Source: Ophiostoma sp. CBS 140.51
Lineage: Eukaryota > Ascomycota > Sordariomycetes > Ophiostomatales > Ophiostomataceae
Reading direction: 5' to 3'
NCBI GenBank assembly: GCA_029298735.1
Contig: JANSLP010000315.1
Coordinates: 1 to 37,415, forward strand
Length of the DNA: 37,415 bases
This document shows positions 18,747 through 27,909 of the stretch, piece by piece. The first letter of the stretch is position 1, and every line of letters starts with the position of its first letter. The notes under the pieces are model-generated. The model was not told the origin of the DNA, did no database searches, and saw only the letters and a list, made by a program, of their open reading frames with translations. The translations under genes and the position numbers were made by a program.

Positions 18747-21005
18747 ATGGCGCTCCCATTCCGCGACATCAATGTGCAGGTCAGCCCCGACTGCTACATC
18801 TTCAAGTCGCCTTCGACTCCCGACGCCCCGGCTTTGACCATTGACCGCCCGACTGGCGAGGTCCGTCTCAACGATGCGGCTCTTCTCTCCGGCAAGCGTG
18901 TCACGCGCACATTTAGCATCAAGGGCATCCTCGGCATGATACAGCTGCGTCTGGATAAGTACGTCGTCGTCATCACCAAGGATGAGCACGTCGCCCGCCT
19001 CAAGGGCCACATGATTCATCGTATTCTGCAGGTTGACTTTTTGCCCGTCCACGAGCGCCAGCTGCATGACCCCGACGAGGACCGCTTCCTGGGCCTGCTT
19101 CGTGGCTTTCTCAAGTCCGGTTCCATGTACTACTCCTACACCCTCGACCTCACCAACAGCTTCCAGCGCCAGGCAGCCCAGCAGGACGCCGCGAGCTCCT
19201 CTGGTCAGCCTGAAGCTCCTCTTTGGATGCGCGCCGATGACCGCTTCTTCTGGAACCGCTTCGTGCAGTCCGACCTCATCGAGTTCCGCCACCGTGGCGC
19301 CCGCGGCCAGCTTGGCGTCCAGGCCGGCATCGACCCTTATATCCTCCCTGTCATGTTCGGCATGCTCGAGATCCACCCGACGACTTTCCGCGGCCGGCCC
19401 CTGACGATTGCGCTGATTACGCGCCGGTCGCGCTTCCGTGCCGGTACGCGTTTCTTCTCGCGCGGTATCGACGAAGATGGCCATGTGGCCAACTACAACG
19501 AGACCGAACAGATTGTTGTGCTCAACGACAGCGGCCAGAGCAACTTGGGCGGCTACTCCGGCACGGGCGACATGCAGACCGGCCGCCAGCTGGTGGGTGA
19601 TGCTGGCAACAAGGACACCGGGAAGGAGACACAAATCTTGTCGTACGTGCAGACTCGCGGCAGTGTTCCCGTTTTCTGGAGCGAGATCAACAACCTCAAG
19701 TACACCCCGCGCCTCGAGGTGCGTGGCGACGCTAGCGGCATCGAGGCTGCCTTCCCCGCTGCTAGTGCCCACTTCTCTGAGCAGGTGCGCATCTACGGCG
19801 ACAACTACCTCGTCAACCTCGTCAACCAAAAGGGCCGCGAGCGCCGCGTCAAAGAGGCCTACGAGAGCATGATCAAGTTCTTCCAGGGCGGCGCTGGCGG
19901 TCGTGCCCGTGGCGGTGTCAGTGGCGGAACCAGCAAGGATCTCAACGAGAAGCTGCACGCTCTCGATGGTGCGTCGCCTGCGGCCACCGCAGCTGCTGCG
20001 TCCCGGCGTGGAGGCAGCATTGGCGGTGTTGCCGAGAGCCAAAAGTACACGCAGAGCCAGCTGGACCGCGTGCACTACATCTACTTTGACTTCCACAGCG
20101 AGACCAAGGGCCAGCGTCTCGATCGCGCCAAGCTGCTGCTTGACCAGATGCACGACGCCCTCATCGCACAGCAATACTTCCGTGCCGCCGATCTGCCCGG
20201 CCACGGCGGCGCCGCTGCGCGTCTCGAGCCCCGTACTCTGCAGACCTCGGTCGTTCGCACCAACTGCATGGACTGCCTTGACCGCACCAACGTCGTCCAA
20301 AGCATGCTCGCCCGGTGGACTTTGGAGCGCATGTTTGCTGACCTGGGCATTATGGCTCGTGGCGGTACGCTCATCGACCAAGACCCGGCCTTTGAGTTGC
20401 TTTTCCGCAACCTCTGGGCTGACAATGCCGACCGCGTTGCCGAGAGCTATGCCGGCACTGGCGCCATGAAGACCGACATGACCCGTCTCGGCCGCCGCAC
20501 TCAGCTGGGTGCCCTGCGCGATGGCCAGATTGCCGTCACACGGTACTGCCGCAACAATTTTTTGGACGGTCCTCGCCAGGATGCCTTTGACTTGTTCCTG
20601 GGCGCCTACACACCCAACGAGGCCACCGCCCAGTTTATCTTTGCTGACCGCCGCCCTGTGCTGATCCAGGCCGTGCCCTACGTCCTGGCCTTTGCCATAT
20701 TCTTCTTGCTGGTTGGCCTGTTTACGCGACGGCTGCCGGATGCGGCCGTGCTGCCGATGCGCATTTTCCTGTTGTTCTGGGCCGTCGTCGCCGCCTACAG
20801 CGGTCGCTTTGTCCTGCGCAGCGGCGAGCTCTACGTCAACTGGCCGAAGCTGATCCCGCGTCCGGCCTCCGTTGAGGACTACCACGCGGCCATGACCAAA
20901 GCTCGTAAGGACAAGTTGCTAGGCTCCTTCGTGGCACGTCACGAGCGTGGCCTGAGCACTGCCCGGTATATGAGCGCTGAGGAGGGCAAGAAGAGGATTG
21001 AGTAG
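18747..21005 (+). CDS. SAC1: Sac1 phosphoinositide phosphatase
   Basis: Intronless, 752 residues. The Sac domain covers roughly 50-600. The catalytic CX5R motif is CMDCLDRT at 507-514 (Cys507, Arg513), preceded by VVRTNC and followed by NVVQSMLARW, as in Sac1. Other typical blocks are IKGILGMIQLRLDKYVVVIT near 56-75, FFWNRFVQSDLIEFR near 168-182 and GNKDTGKETQILSYVQTRGS near 289-308. Two hydrophobic helices at about 640-690 form the C-terminal hairpin that anchors the enzyme in the ER/Golgi membrane. Sac1 removes phosphate mainly from PI4P, controlling lipid exchange at ER contact sites. It is longer than yeast Sac1 (623 residues), partly through a Gly/Ala/Ser-rich insert at about 385-430. 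The start ATG (CTCACGATGG) is preceded by a pyrimidine-rich leader. A long antisense open frame is a codon-bias shadow. Confidence 0.96.
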   Translation: MALPFRDINVQVSPDCYIFKSPSTPDAPALTIDRPTGEVRLNDAALLSGKRVTRTFSIKGILGMIQLRLDKYVVVITKDEHVARLKGHMIHRILQVDFLPVHERQLHDPDEDRFLGLLRGFLKSGSMYYSYTLDLTNSFQRQAAQQDAASSSGQPEAPLWMRADDRFFWNRFVQSDLIEFRHRGARGQLGVQAGIDPYILPVMFGMLEIHPTTFRGRPLTIALITRRSRFRAGTRFFSRGIDEDGHVANYNETEQIVVLNDSGQSNLGGYSGTGDMQTGRQLVGDAGNKDTGKETQILSYVQTRGSVPVFWSEINNLKYTPRLEVRGDASGIEAAFPAASAHFSEQVRIYGDNYLVNLVNQKGRERRVKEAYESMIKFFQGGAGGRARGGVSGGTSKDLNEKLHALDGASPAATAAAASRRGGSIGGVAESQKYTQSQLDRVHYIYFDFHSETKGQRLDRAKLLLDQMHDALIAQQYFRAADLPGHGGAAARLEPRTLQTSVVRTNCMDCLDRTNVVQSMLARWTLERMFADLGIMARGGTLIDQDPAFELLFRNLWADNADRVAESYAGTGAMKTDMTRLGRRTQLGALRDGQIAVTRYCRNNFLDGPRQDAFDLFLGAYTPNEATAQFIFADRRPVLIQAVPYVLAFAIFFLLVGLFTRRLPDAAVLPMRIFLLFWAVVAAYSGRFVLRSGELYVNWPKLIPRPASVEDYHAAMTKARKDKLLGSFVARHERGLSTARYMSAEEGKKRIE

Positions 21006-21614
21006 AGGGAAGGAGACACGATTTCTGTACTAACACGGCCACCGCTTATTTGTTTTGTCTTTTTGTTTTCACCTTTCCTGAAGTCTGTATACAAAAAATT
21101 TTAATGTTAGAAACTAGCAAACCTTTTTCATTTTTTTTTCCTTCTTTATTTCTGTTATAATTGTAACTTTGCCTTCAAGACTTTTTCGGCCTTTTCTTTT
21201 CTTAGCAGCCTATGCAGTTAGATGCTGCAGCGTTTTAGAAACAAATGTATGCAACCCCTTTACTATCCACTTATATAATCAAGCCACAGAGTCATAGAAA
21301 GTGAAAAAAATGTTTGGAAATAACAGTAGTATTAAAAATCGTAAGAACTGAGATTACAAGTGTCATACTATGGAAAACAATAAAAAATGTGGTCTTTGGG
21401 TATCGTCCAGAACAAAAGCGGAGAAGAAAATATGAGAAGAGAGAAAGAGGAAGATGGAAAAGAAAAGAAAGAAAGAAAGAAAGAAAAAAACGCCGTGCTG
21501 TGTGCTCATCCCATGCTATGCGTAATTTTTTTTGGGACGGATGAGATCAAAAGAAAAGAAAGGAAGAACAGAAAGAAGAACAAAAAGGAAAAAAAGTAAA
21601 TGGCGGCTGACTGC
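21006..21614. other. Convergent 3' intergenic region with GAAA-type purine tract
   Basis: 609 nt between convergent genes. 21050-21200 is T-rich, with poly(T) at 21130-21138, and is likely the SAC1 3' region. 21420-21600 is almost all purine on the + strand, including several gaaa repeats near 21466-21485; on the minus strand this is a pyrimidine tract just after the stop codon of the large protein. No gene. Confidence 0.5.
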
Positions 21615-24600
21615 TCACAACCACAGCAGCCAGCGCACGCCTGAATATATGCCACGGCCAAAGCCCAGGATAATCCGCGCCAACATCACCACAAACCACA
21701 CATACCACATGAAACCCACCAACAGCCACTCCACTGTGAGCCAGCCAGCACGCCGCACCCACCGGAACCGCCGACGACGCCGACGAAGCATCTTCTCGAT
21801 GCTGTCCTCGACACGCTTCACCTGCAGCCGCTGCACAGCCATAAGATCGCGCGTGACCTCGTCGGCCTCGTCGGCCGCCTGGCGCGCAAGACCTGAGAGT
21901 TCGACGGACACGCGCGTGCGCACACCCTCGATACGCTGGCGCAGCTGCGGCACCGTGGTATTGGCAAACATCTCGGCGGAAATTTGCCACGAGTGGCCGG
22001 ACCGCTGGATGGCACTGCCGAGAACCTGGGCGGCGAGTGGGTAGATCTCGACTTGCTTGACCGGTCGACGGGCCAGCTCGGTCGGGTTGGGACCGTAAGC
22101 GGCAATGTCGGCCCAGGTCAGTGATTGCTCGCCGTTGCTGCCGCGCACAATGATGGGGCCACTGTCACTGGCATTGGGCACCGCCACTTCGGCGTCGTCG
22201 TCGTTCTGATGATCGTTGTCGTCGTCGGCATCCGCACCCTTATCGGCCACGGCTGCATCAAGAGCTGTGGAGGAACGTCTCCGAGCGCTACCGTTTCCAT
22301 TGCCATTGTCATTTGCTTTTGCCTTGCTATTTCTCTTGGCACTATCCCAAGAACGAACCAGAATCTTGGGTTCATTGGCACGCCGGGACAACTCCTTGGC
22401 AAGCACGGCCGAGCTGTACATGGAAGCACGGAGACGGGCGAGTTCTCGTCGCGACAAGGAGCCGTGGTGGTGGTTGTAGGCCGGCTGCGAAAGTGACCAG
22501 CGAGGGCGCTCGCCCTTGACACCGCTCATTGCTGACGTCGAGCTGAATTTGCGTGGCAAAGGCTGCAGAGTGCCGGTGCCATCGGCAAGGCTGCCCGCAA
22601 TAGAGGAAGCAACGCCACTGACGCGGCTGCTGCGGCGTGACCGGGTGTCGCTCTCCGAGTAGTCAGAATCCTGGGAACCGCGGTGCGGTTGTCGGCCAAT
22701 AGGCTGTAGAGATGAGTTGCGTCGGTTTGCATTTGAAGATGATGATTCACCGAGCTGCTTGAGGCTGTTGGCTGCATCATCAGCACTGGGTGAGGCATCG
22801 CGAACGTCGATCCGGGGTGGTTTGAGGCGCTCGAAGCGGGCGGACTGGCGGCTTGGCGGGCGGGTAATAGGATCTTCACCGCCGCCACGGCCAAAGGTAG
22901 GCATGACGTCGAGGTAGTGTTTCTCACTCGGCTTGATGGTTGAGTAAGGCGACTTGTCGGCAACCTCTGGTCCTGGATTGACAGACGGTGAGCGAGAAGG
23001 CAGTGTTGAATTCCTAAAGCGGTCTCTGGGAGCCGCCTCAGACTCGGAATCGTCGTCGGATGAAGACTGCTGTGACATGTGAGCACCGGCAGCAGCGGCC
23101 GCAGAAGCATCGCCAAAGAGCGGCTCGCTGCCTTCCCGGCGCCATAGCATGTCGCTGACCTTGGACACACCACTCCGCAACATAGTGTCGATGCGCGGGC
23201 CACCCTTGAAAAAGCCACGGAGAGTGCCGCCTGACGAGCCACCCTCTTCGCTGCGATTGTGATTGTGGTGGTGGCTGTTGGGGTTGGTGTTCGTGTTGTG
23301 AAGGTGGCCGGTGATGCTCGAGATGCTTGTGTGCGACCTATGGGTGTCGAACGTGCCGGGGCTCGGACGTGTGCCGATCTTGCGGATAGGACTGTGCGGT
23401 CCCTTGGCTTCGTTGCTTGATGCAAAACGGAGATCATCTGCCACAGTACTTACAGCAGTGAGGGGAGCAGAAGTCGACTCAACGTAGTCTTGGTGTTGTT
23501 GTTGCTGTGCTTGGTGTGCCTGATGTTGATGTTGCTGCACAGTTGCACTTGACCGCGCACTAGGTTCAATGTAGTCCTCTCCACGGTCAAGAATAGTGTT
23601 GTTGGCTCGGTCTCGGTCCCGGTCCCGATCCCGGTGGTCACGCTCACGACTGTGGTCGCGGAAGATGCTCTTGACTTTGCCAAAGCGGTGTCGTGGCGGC
23701 GATTGAGCTCGGCTGGGCGGTGGTGAGAGGTCGCCGCCCAGTGGAGGCACAAACCCAAGGCCATCTTTGGAAAACGGGTTAAGCTCGGGGGATGTTGGCC
23801 GTGATGAGTCGTAGTCAAGAGACAGACGGCGACCAACCGTGGGGATCTCGAGACTGGCACGGCCCTGCTTCGAAGGAGAATCAATGGCCGCTGCCGTTAC
23901 GGGATGTTTGGCAGCCTTTGTTGATTCAGGACGTGCTTGCTTGCCATTCGAGGGTGTCACACCGGTAGACGAGGCTTGTAGTGTTGCCGTACGCTTCTGC
24001 TCCTTCGAGGCAGTAGTAGAAGCCGCAGCCGCAGCGGCGGCAGAGGCAGAGGCAGAGGCAGCTGCAGCAGCATTTTCGTCTCTCTCGCGGTTCTCTCTCG
24101 CAATCTTGCCCATCATGTTCTTGTTGAGCACCTCGGCACCATTGGCCGTACCGGAATCAGCACGAGCACGACCAAACCGCCTCCTATCGTTATCCGAGTC
24201 GGACGTATCAGAGAAAGAGCCCCGGCGGAGACGTTGGACATCCTGACTATGAACAGAGCTGTTGTGGCGGTGGTGGAACGATCGAAGCTCGCTGAGTTTC
24301 TGGCGGGCCCGCTTCCGGGCCGAGCCATGGTCAGGTTCAGGCGAGTTCTCGACTGGCTTGAGATGTGCTCCGACGGGCATCGCATATAGTGGTCTCGAGT
24401 TTGTCGTGGAGGTGTCACCGTCGGCCGTCAAAGCGGGGATATTGCCGATTCCATCCGCTTGTTCGCCCGCCTTGACACCGGCCATGCTGTCGTCCACTCT
24501 TTGGGAGATGGGCTGGTATAGGGATGAGTCCTGTGGGAAGACACGGCGCCAGTGATGGTCTTCGACGAGCTTTTTGTTGTCACCCTGCTCCAGCCAATAG

Positions 24601-26366
24601 ACATCGGCAATCATATCGGCAGGGTCAATGACCCAGTCAATGCGCGGCCGCTTGGGCTTGGCCAGTACAGCCTGGCCAGCGGCTCGTGAGGCGGGCGGTG
24701 GTGAACTTTGCAGTGCGGTGTCGGCATCGGCGGTGGAAAAGGCAGGCAGTGTGTAGCCGCCGAGCATGCGGCCCTGCCCGGTTGCAGTCCATTTGGCGAC
24801 ACCGTCGACCCAGTCAGTGGCCTTGGCCACATCACCAAAGCCCTGGGCTTGGCCGTCAATGGCCCTGCGCTCACGAACGCGCACCTTGCGGTTCCGGATA
24901 TACTGCAGGGGATTGTAGGGTCGGCCAAGTCGTGTCGAGCCAAGCACAAGATCGCCGTTGCTGTTGGTTCCTGTCAAGAAGAGCGACTGCGGTTGGCCAG
25001 CATTGTTGGAGGTCGTGGGAGGTGAGCCAATGCTTGTGGCGCGGCTGCGAGCAGCAGCGGCCGGCGTCAAGGGTGGGATGAGTTCGAGAAGGCGTCTGTG
25101 CTGGGCCAGGAGTTCGAGGTAGTCCTTTGCCTTTTGGGCACGGGCCAGTGTCGACTGTGAAAAGTGGTAACGATATTGGCCCTGGCCAGCAGCCGTGCCG
25201 TCAGGTAACAGCTCGAAAGGTGGTTGCAAGGCACTGCTAGTGCTCATCCGCGGACTCTGACCGGGAGGAAACTGGCCAGACGAAGACACACGGCCGCCAG
25301 CACCTCCTCTATCGGGTTTGGGCGACATGGTGCGCGAGATTCTGCGCTGTTGCTGCAGTTGGCGAAGTAAGCTGCCGCCGACGGCACTATCTGGGAGTGG
25401 TGCCAGGCGCGGAGGAAGCTGCTGCGAGACAGAGACGTTGCGCCGAGCAGCAAGACGACGTGACTCGCTCAGATTGAGGGCCATGTTGACGATCTGGGCC
25501 GAATCGAGGTCGAGAGGCTGGCCGGTGGGCAGAGCAGGTGCAGCAGGGTGAGCAGTTGCAGCTGGAGAGGCTGCACCACTCTCTGGGGTTTGCGCTCTGG
25601 CCGTACCGCTGGCCGATGAAGAGCCATGACTTCGTCTGGACGAGCCGCTGCTGTGAGTGCTGTCGGGTGTGTTGTTGCCAGCAGGCGAGCTCAGGGCAGC
25701 CCTCTTTTCAGGTGTTTCCGGCGCGGCAGAAAGACGGGAGCCGGCAGCACGGCCAACACTGCTCCGGTTCTTATGAGAGCCTGATGTTGACTCGCGTTGC
25801 GAGGATCGCGCATGTGTTGACTTGCCGTGGCTGCTGGACGCATGGCCTGCACTTCCGAGAGAGTCGGAAAGCAAGAAGGCGCCACTCGACCTGTTATGTC
25901 GATGAGAAGTGCGGTGGCTAGCCGTGCGGCTGGCGCGAGTATTGGAGGTATTTGCGGGCGGGATGGGCGGCGAGATCGAGTTTGAATTTGAGGCTGAGGG
26001 TGGGAGTTCGTAGTTCTGTCGAGACAAGGAGGAGGAAGCATTCGAGAGGTAGGCATTGTTGGGACTTTGGCCGAATCGTTGTGGCAGCTGAGGTGGTGAA
26101 GGGCCGTCGGGGGAGGCCTGGGTATTGGGCTGGAGGTGTGTTGATGTCGCTGTCGATGCCGGTTCTGGAGGTACATCGTGAGAGCTTGAAGCAGAGGGCG
26201 ACAGGGTCAAGAAGGAGCCGGCAGTCGAGCTGCCTTGGCTGGGGCGGTCCCTCGAGGTCGAGCTGCGCTGGCTGCCATCCAGAACATCGTCCCCTGTCGT
26301 GAGAGACGAGGACTGCGTTGCCGGCGGCTGCAGCGAGCTGGCGGCCTCGCGGAGGCTGTCAGCCAT
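21615..26366 (-). CDS. Large unrecognised fungal protein, mostly disordered, with C-terminal membrane anchor
   Basis: One open frame of 1583 residues; I do not recognise the family. Residues 1-470 are Ser/Pro/Thr-rich and disordered. A more ordered conserved-looking core follows: NPLQYIRNRKVRVRERRAID at about 483-502, GFGDVAKATDWVDGVAKW near 506-523, and a block rich in Trp and acidic residues near 570-610 (PRIDWVIDPADMIADVYWLE, then HHWRRVFPQD). The remainder is again low complexity, with poly-Ala near 765, Arg-Asp repeats near 905 and Gln/His tracts near 945. Residues about 1440-1535 look helical, with a probable coiled coil and a run of Arg, followed by two hydrophobic stretches (VEWLLVGFMWYVWFVVMLA and a shorter final one) ending at the C-terminus. 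This suggests attachment to a membrane with the bulk in the cytosol. The first ATG was used. It converges with SAC1; no function is claimed. Confidence 0.85.
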   Translation of the reverse strand: MADSLREAASSLQPPATQSSSLTTGDDVLDGSQRSSTSRDRPSQGSSTAGSFLTLSPSASSSHDVPPEPASTATSTHLQPNTQASPDGPSPPQLPQRFGQSPNNAYLSNASSSLSRQNYELPPSASNSNSISPPIPPANTSNTRASRTASHRTSHRHNRSSGAFLLSDSLGSAGHASSSHGKSTHARSSQRESTSGSHKNRSSVGRAAGSRLSAAPETPEKRAALSSPAGNNTPDSTHSSGSSRRSHGSSSASGTARAQTPESGAASPAATAHPAAPALPTGQPLDLDSAQIVNMALNLSESRRLAARRNVSVSQQLPPRLAPLPDSAVGGSLLRQLQQQRRISRTMSPKPDRGGAGGRVSSSGQFPPGQSPRMSTSSALQPPFELLPDGTAAGQGQYRYHFSQSTLARAQKAKDYLELLAQHRRLLELIPPLTPAAAARSRATSIGSPPTTSNNAGQPQSLFLTGTNSNGDLVLGSTRLGRPYNPLQYIRNRKVRVRERRAIDGQAQGFGDVAKATDWVDGVAKWTATGQGRMLGGYTLPAFSTADADTALQSSPPPASRAAGQAVLAKPKRPRIDWVIDPADMIADVYWLEQGDNKKLVEDHHWRRVFPQDSSLYQPISQRVDDSMAGVKAGEQADGIGNIPALTADGDTSTTNSRPLYAMPVGAHLKPVENSPEPDHGSARKRARQKLSELRSFHHRHNSSVHSQDVQRLRRGSFSDTSDSDNDRRRFGRARADSGTANGAEVLNKNMMGKIARENRERDENAAAAASASASAAAAAAASTTASKEQKRTATLQASSTGVTPSNGKQARPESTKAAKHPVTAAAIDSPSKQGRASLEIPTVGRRLSLDYDSSRPTSPELNPFSKDGLGFVPPLGGDLSPPPSRAQSPPRHRFGKVKSIFRDHSRERDHRDRDRDRDRANNTILDRGEDYIEPSARSSATVQQHQHQAHQAQQQQHQDYVESTSAPLTAVSTVADDLRFASSNEAKGPHSPIRKIGTRPSPGTFDTHRSHTSISSITGHLHNTNTNPNSHHHNHNRSEEGGSSGGTLRGFFKGGPRIDTMLRSGVSKVSDMLWRREGSEPLFGDASAAAAAGAHMSQQSSSDDDSESEAAPRDRFRNSTLPSRSPSVNPGPEVADKSPYSTIKPSEKHYLDVMPTFGRGGGEDPITRPPSRQSARFERLKPPRIDVRDASPSADDAANSLKQLGESSSSNANRRNSSLQPIGRQPHRGSQDSDYSESDTRSRRSSRVSGVASSIAGSLADGTGTLQPLPRKFSSTSAMSGVKGERPRWSLSQPAYNHHHGSLSRRELARLRASMYSSAVLAKELSRRANEPKILVRSWDSAKRNSKAKANDNGNGNGSARRRSSTALDAAVADKGADADDDNDHQNDDDAEVAVPNASDSGPIIVRGSNGEQSLTWADIAAYGPNPTELARRPVKQVEIYPLAAQVLGSAIQRSGHSWQISAEMFANTTVPQLRQRIEGVRTRVSVELSGLARQAADEADEVTRDLMAVQRLQVKRVEDSIEKMLRRRRRRFRWVRRAGWLTVEWLLVGFMWYVWFVVMLARIILGFGRGIYSGVRWLLWL

Positions 26367-27909
26367 GAAGGGAGGAGAAGGGGTGCTTGATACGGTGCTT
26401 GAGCCCCGCCGAGGGGGAACAAATCTGTCGATAGATGTTGAGGCGATGTTGAATTGAGGCTTTTGGAAGTCTTTCGATGCGAATGGTCACACGTCCATGA
26501 TGACACGAAGAGTACGTCGTGAATGCGTGAAAGGGATGACCAAGGATGGTGAAGGAGATTATGGGCGCCGTGAAGGGCAACTAGCCATGCTCCAGCTGGA
26601 AAGCAGGTCGACCTGACTTGGCTTGGCTTGGTCGAAAAGGAGGAGGCCGAAGGAGCTGAAGAATGCTGTTGTTGTCGTCGTCGACGGCCCGAGGTAACGC
26701 ACAAGGGCGGGCGGGGAAGTGAGGTGTGACGAAAACACGTGGACGTGGACGGCAAATGACCCAAATGCAAGGACACACAGGAAAACGAAAAAAGGACGAG
26801 ACTTATGAAAGTGTGAAATGAGAGACGGAAGTGCGTGACGGAAGACGAAAAGACGTAAAAAGGCAGAAACGAATGGGAAATCGTGGAGACGTATGACAGG
26901 GGGGAAAGTGCGTGGATGGCAAATGCTCATTCAACTGGTCGTCCCTTCCTTCACGTGTGAAAATGTTTGTTCCTTCCTCGTGGTTGACAAATGGGAGAAA
27001 TGCAGGGCGAGGGAAAAGGGCGAGGAAAGAAGGATGCGGTCATGCTTTCCCCGATCGTCAAAACGTCGTTGGCAGGTGCGGCTGCGGGCAAATACCAAAA
27101 TACAACTAATTTTGGGGCAACAGGCTACAAAGCGAAAGAGCGTGCGGCCGCACGCCGAACACGACAAAAATCAGGGAAGGCGCGCCTGACGATCAGTAAG
27201 GAAAAAGAGGGAAACAAGGGAAACGACGGTCTGGGCCTCGCCATGCGTCACAAGAGCTGTAGCCTGTGGCGCCTGGAAAACTAGCTGAAAGTGGCCAAAA
27301 TTTTTGTCGACCAGTCCCCTAAACCGTTCCTAGTACAGTGATCGCCCACGCGCGGACACCAGCAAATCTAGCAATCTCCACTGCCCCTGTAGCGGGCATT
27401 TTACCCTTTTTGTTGGCTTTTGGGGTCTTTTCCTGGTCTTTTTCTGCGACGCATTTAGCACACTCACACACTCGCGGCCGGTCCACAATGACCCACAAAT
27501 TTATTGGAAATCGGTTGTCTCCTGCGGCATTTGCGGGCGTCAGGCCTTGGCCAAGGTTGCTAGCGGCCGTCAGAACCTTAAGATAGAAATACGGGGCATT
27601 CGTCGGGCGTCGGGGGATTGAGCTTCAGTTTCACCAATACATCACATCGAGAGATGCGCTCGTACTCTTGGAAGACAGCTAAAATAAATTGCAAGAAAAC
27701 AGATCACATATGCCTAGGACTGATAAATGGTGAAAGACATGGTTTGATGCCGCTCTCCGCTGTTTGACTATAGCAAGAGAAGAAGAAAAAAACATAATGA
27801 TGCGGAAGAACAAGACGAAACAATGCAACCCAAAACGCAGAACACCTGTGATATCCAGTCACATGCAAATAGCCCTCAATTCAGACACTCACCTCAGGCC
27901 CTTTCTCTC
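26367..27909 (-). promoter_or_regulatory. Upstream region of the 1583-residue gene and 3' side of the PHAF1-like gene
   Basis: 1.54 kb between two minus-strand genes. 26367-27060 is purine-rich on the + strand in many places, so a long pyrimidine-rich leader on the minus strand is likely. Sequence from about 27290 onward is AT-richer (for example caaaatttttg at about 27297-27307). Short frames exist in both directions but none has support. Confidence 0.45.

Noticed and set aside
18687..20885. 732-codon open frame antisense to SAC1
   Set aside because: It mirrors SAC1 in a GC-rich third-position context, has repetitive Val/Ala/Leu composition and no motif; SAC1 itself has a full catalytic signature.
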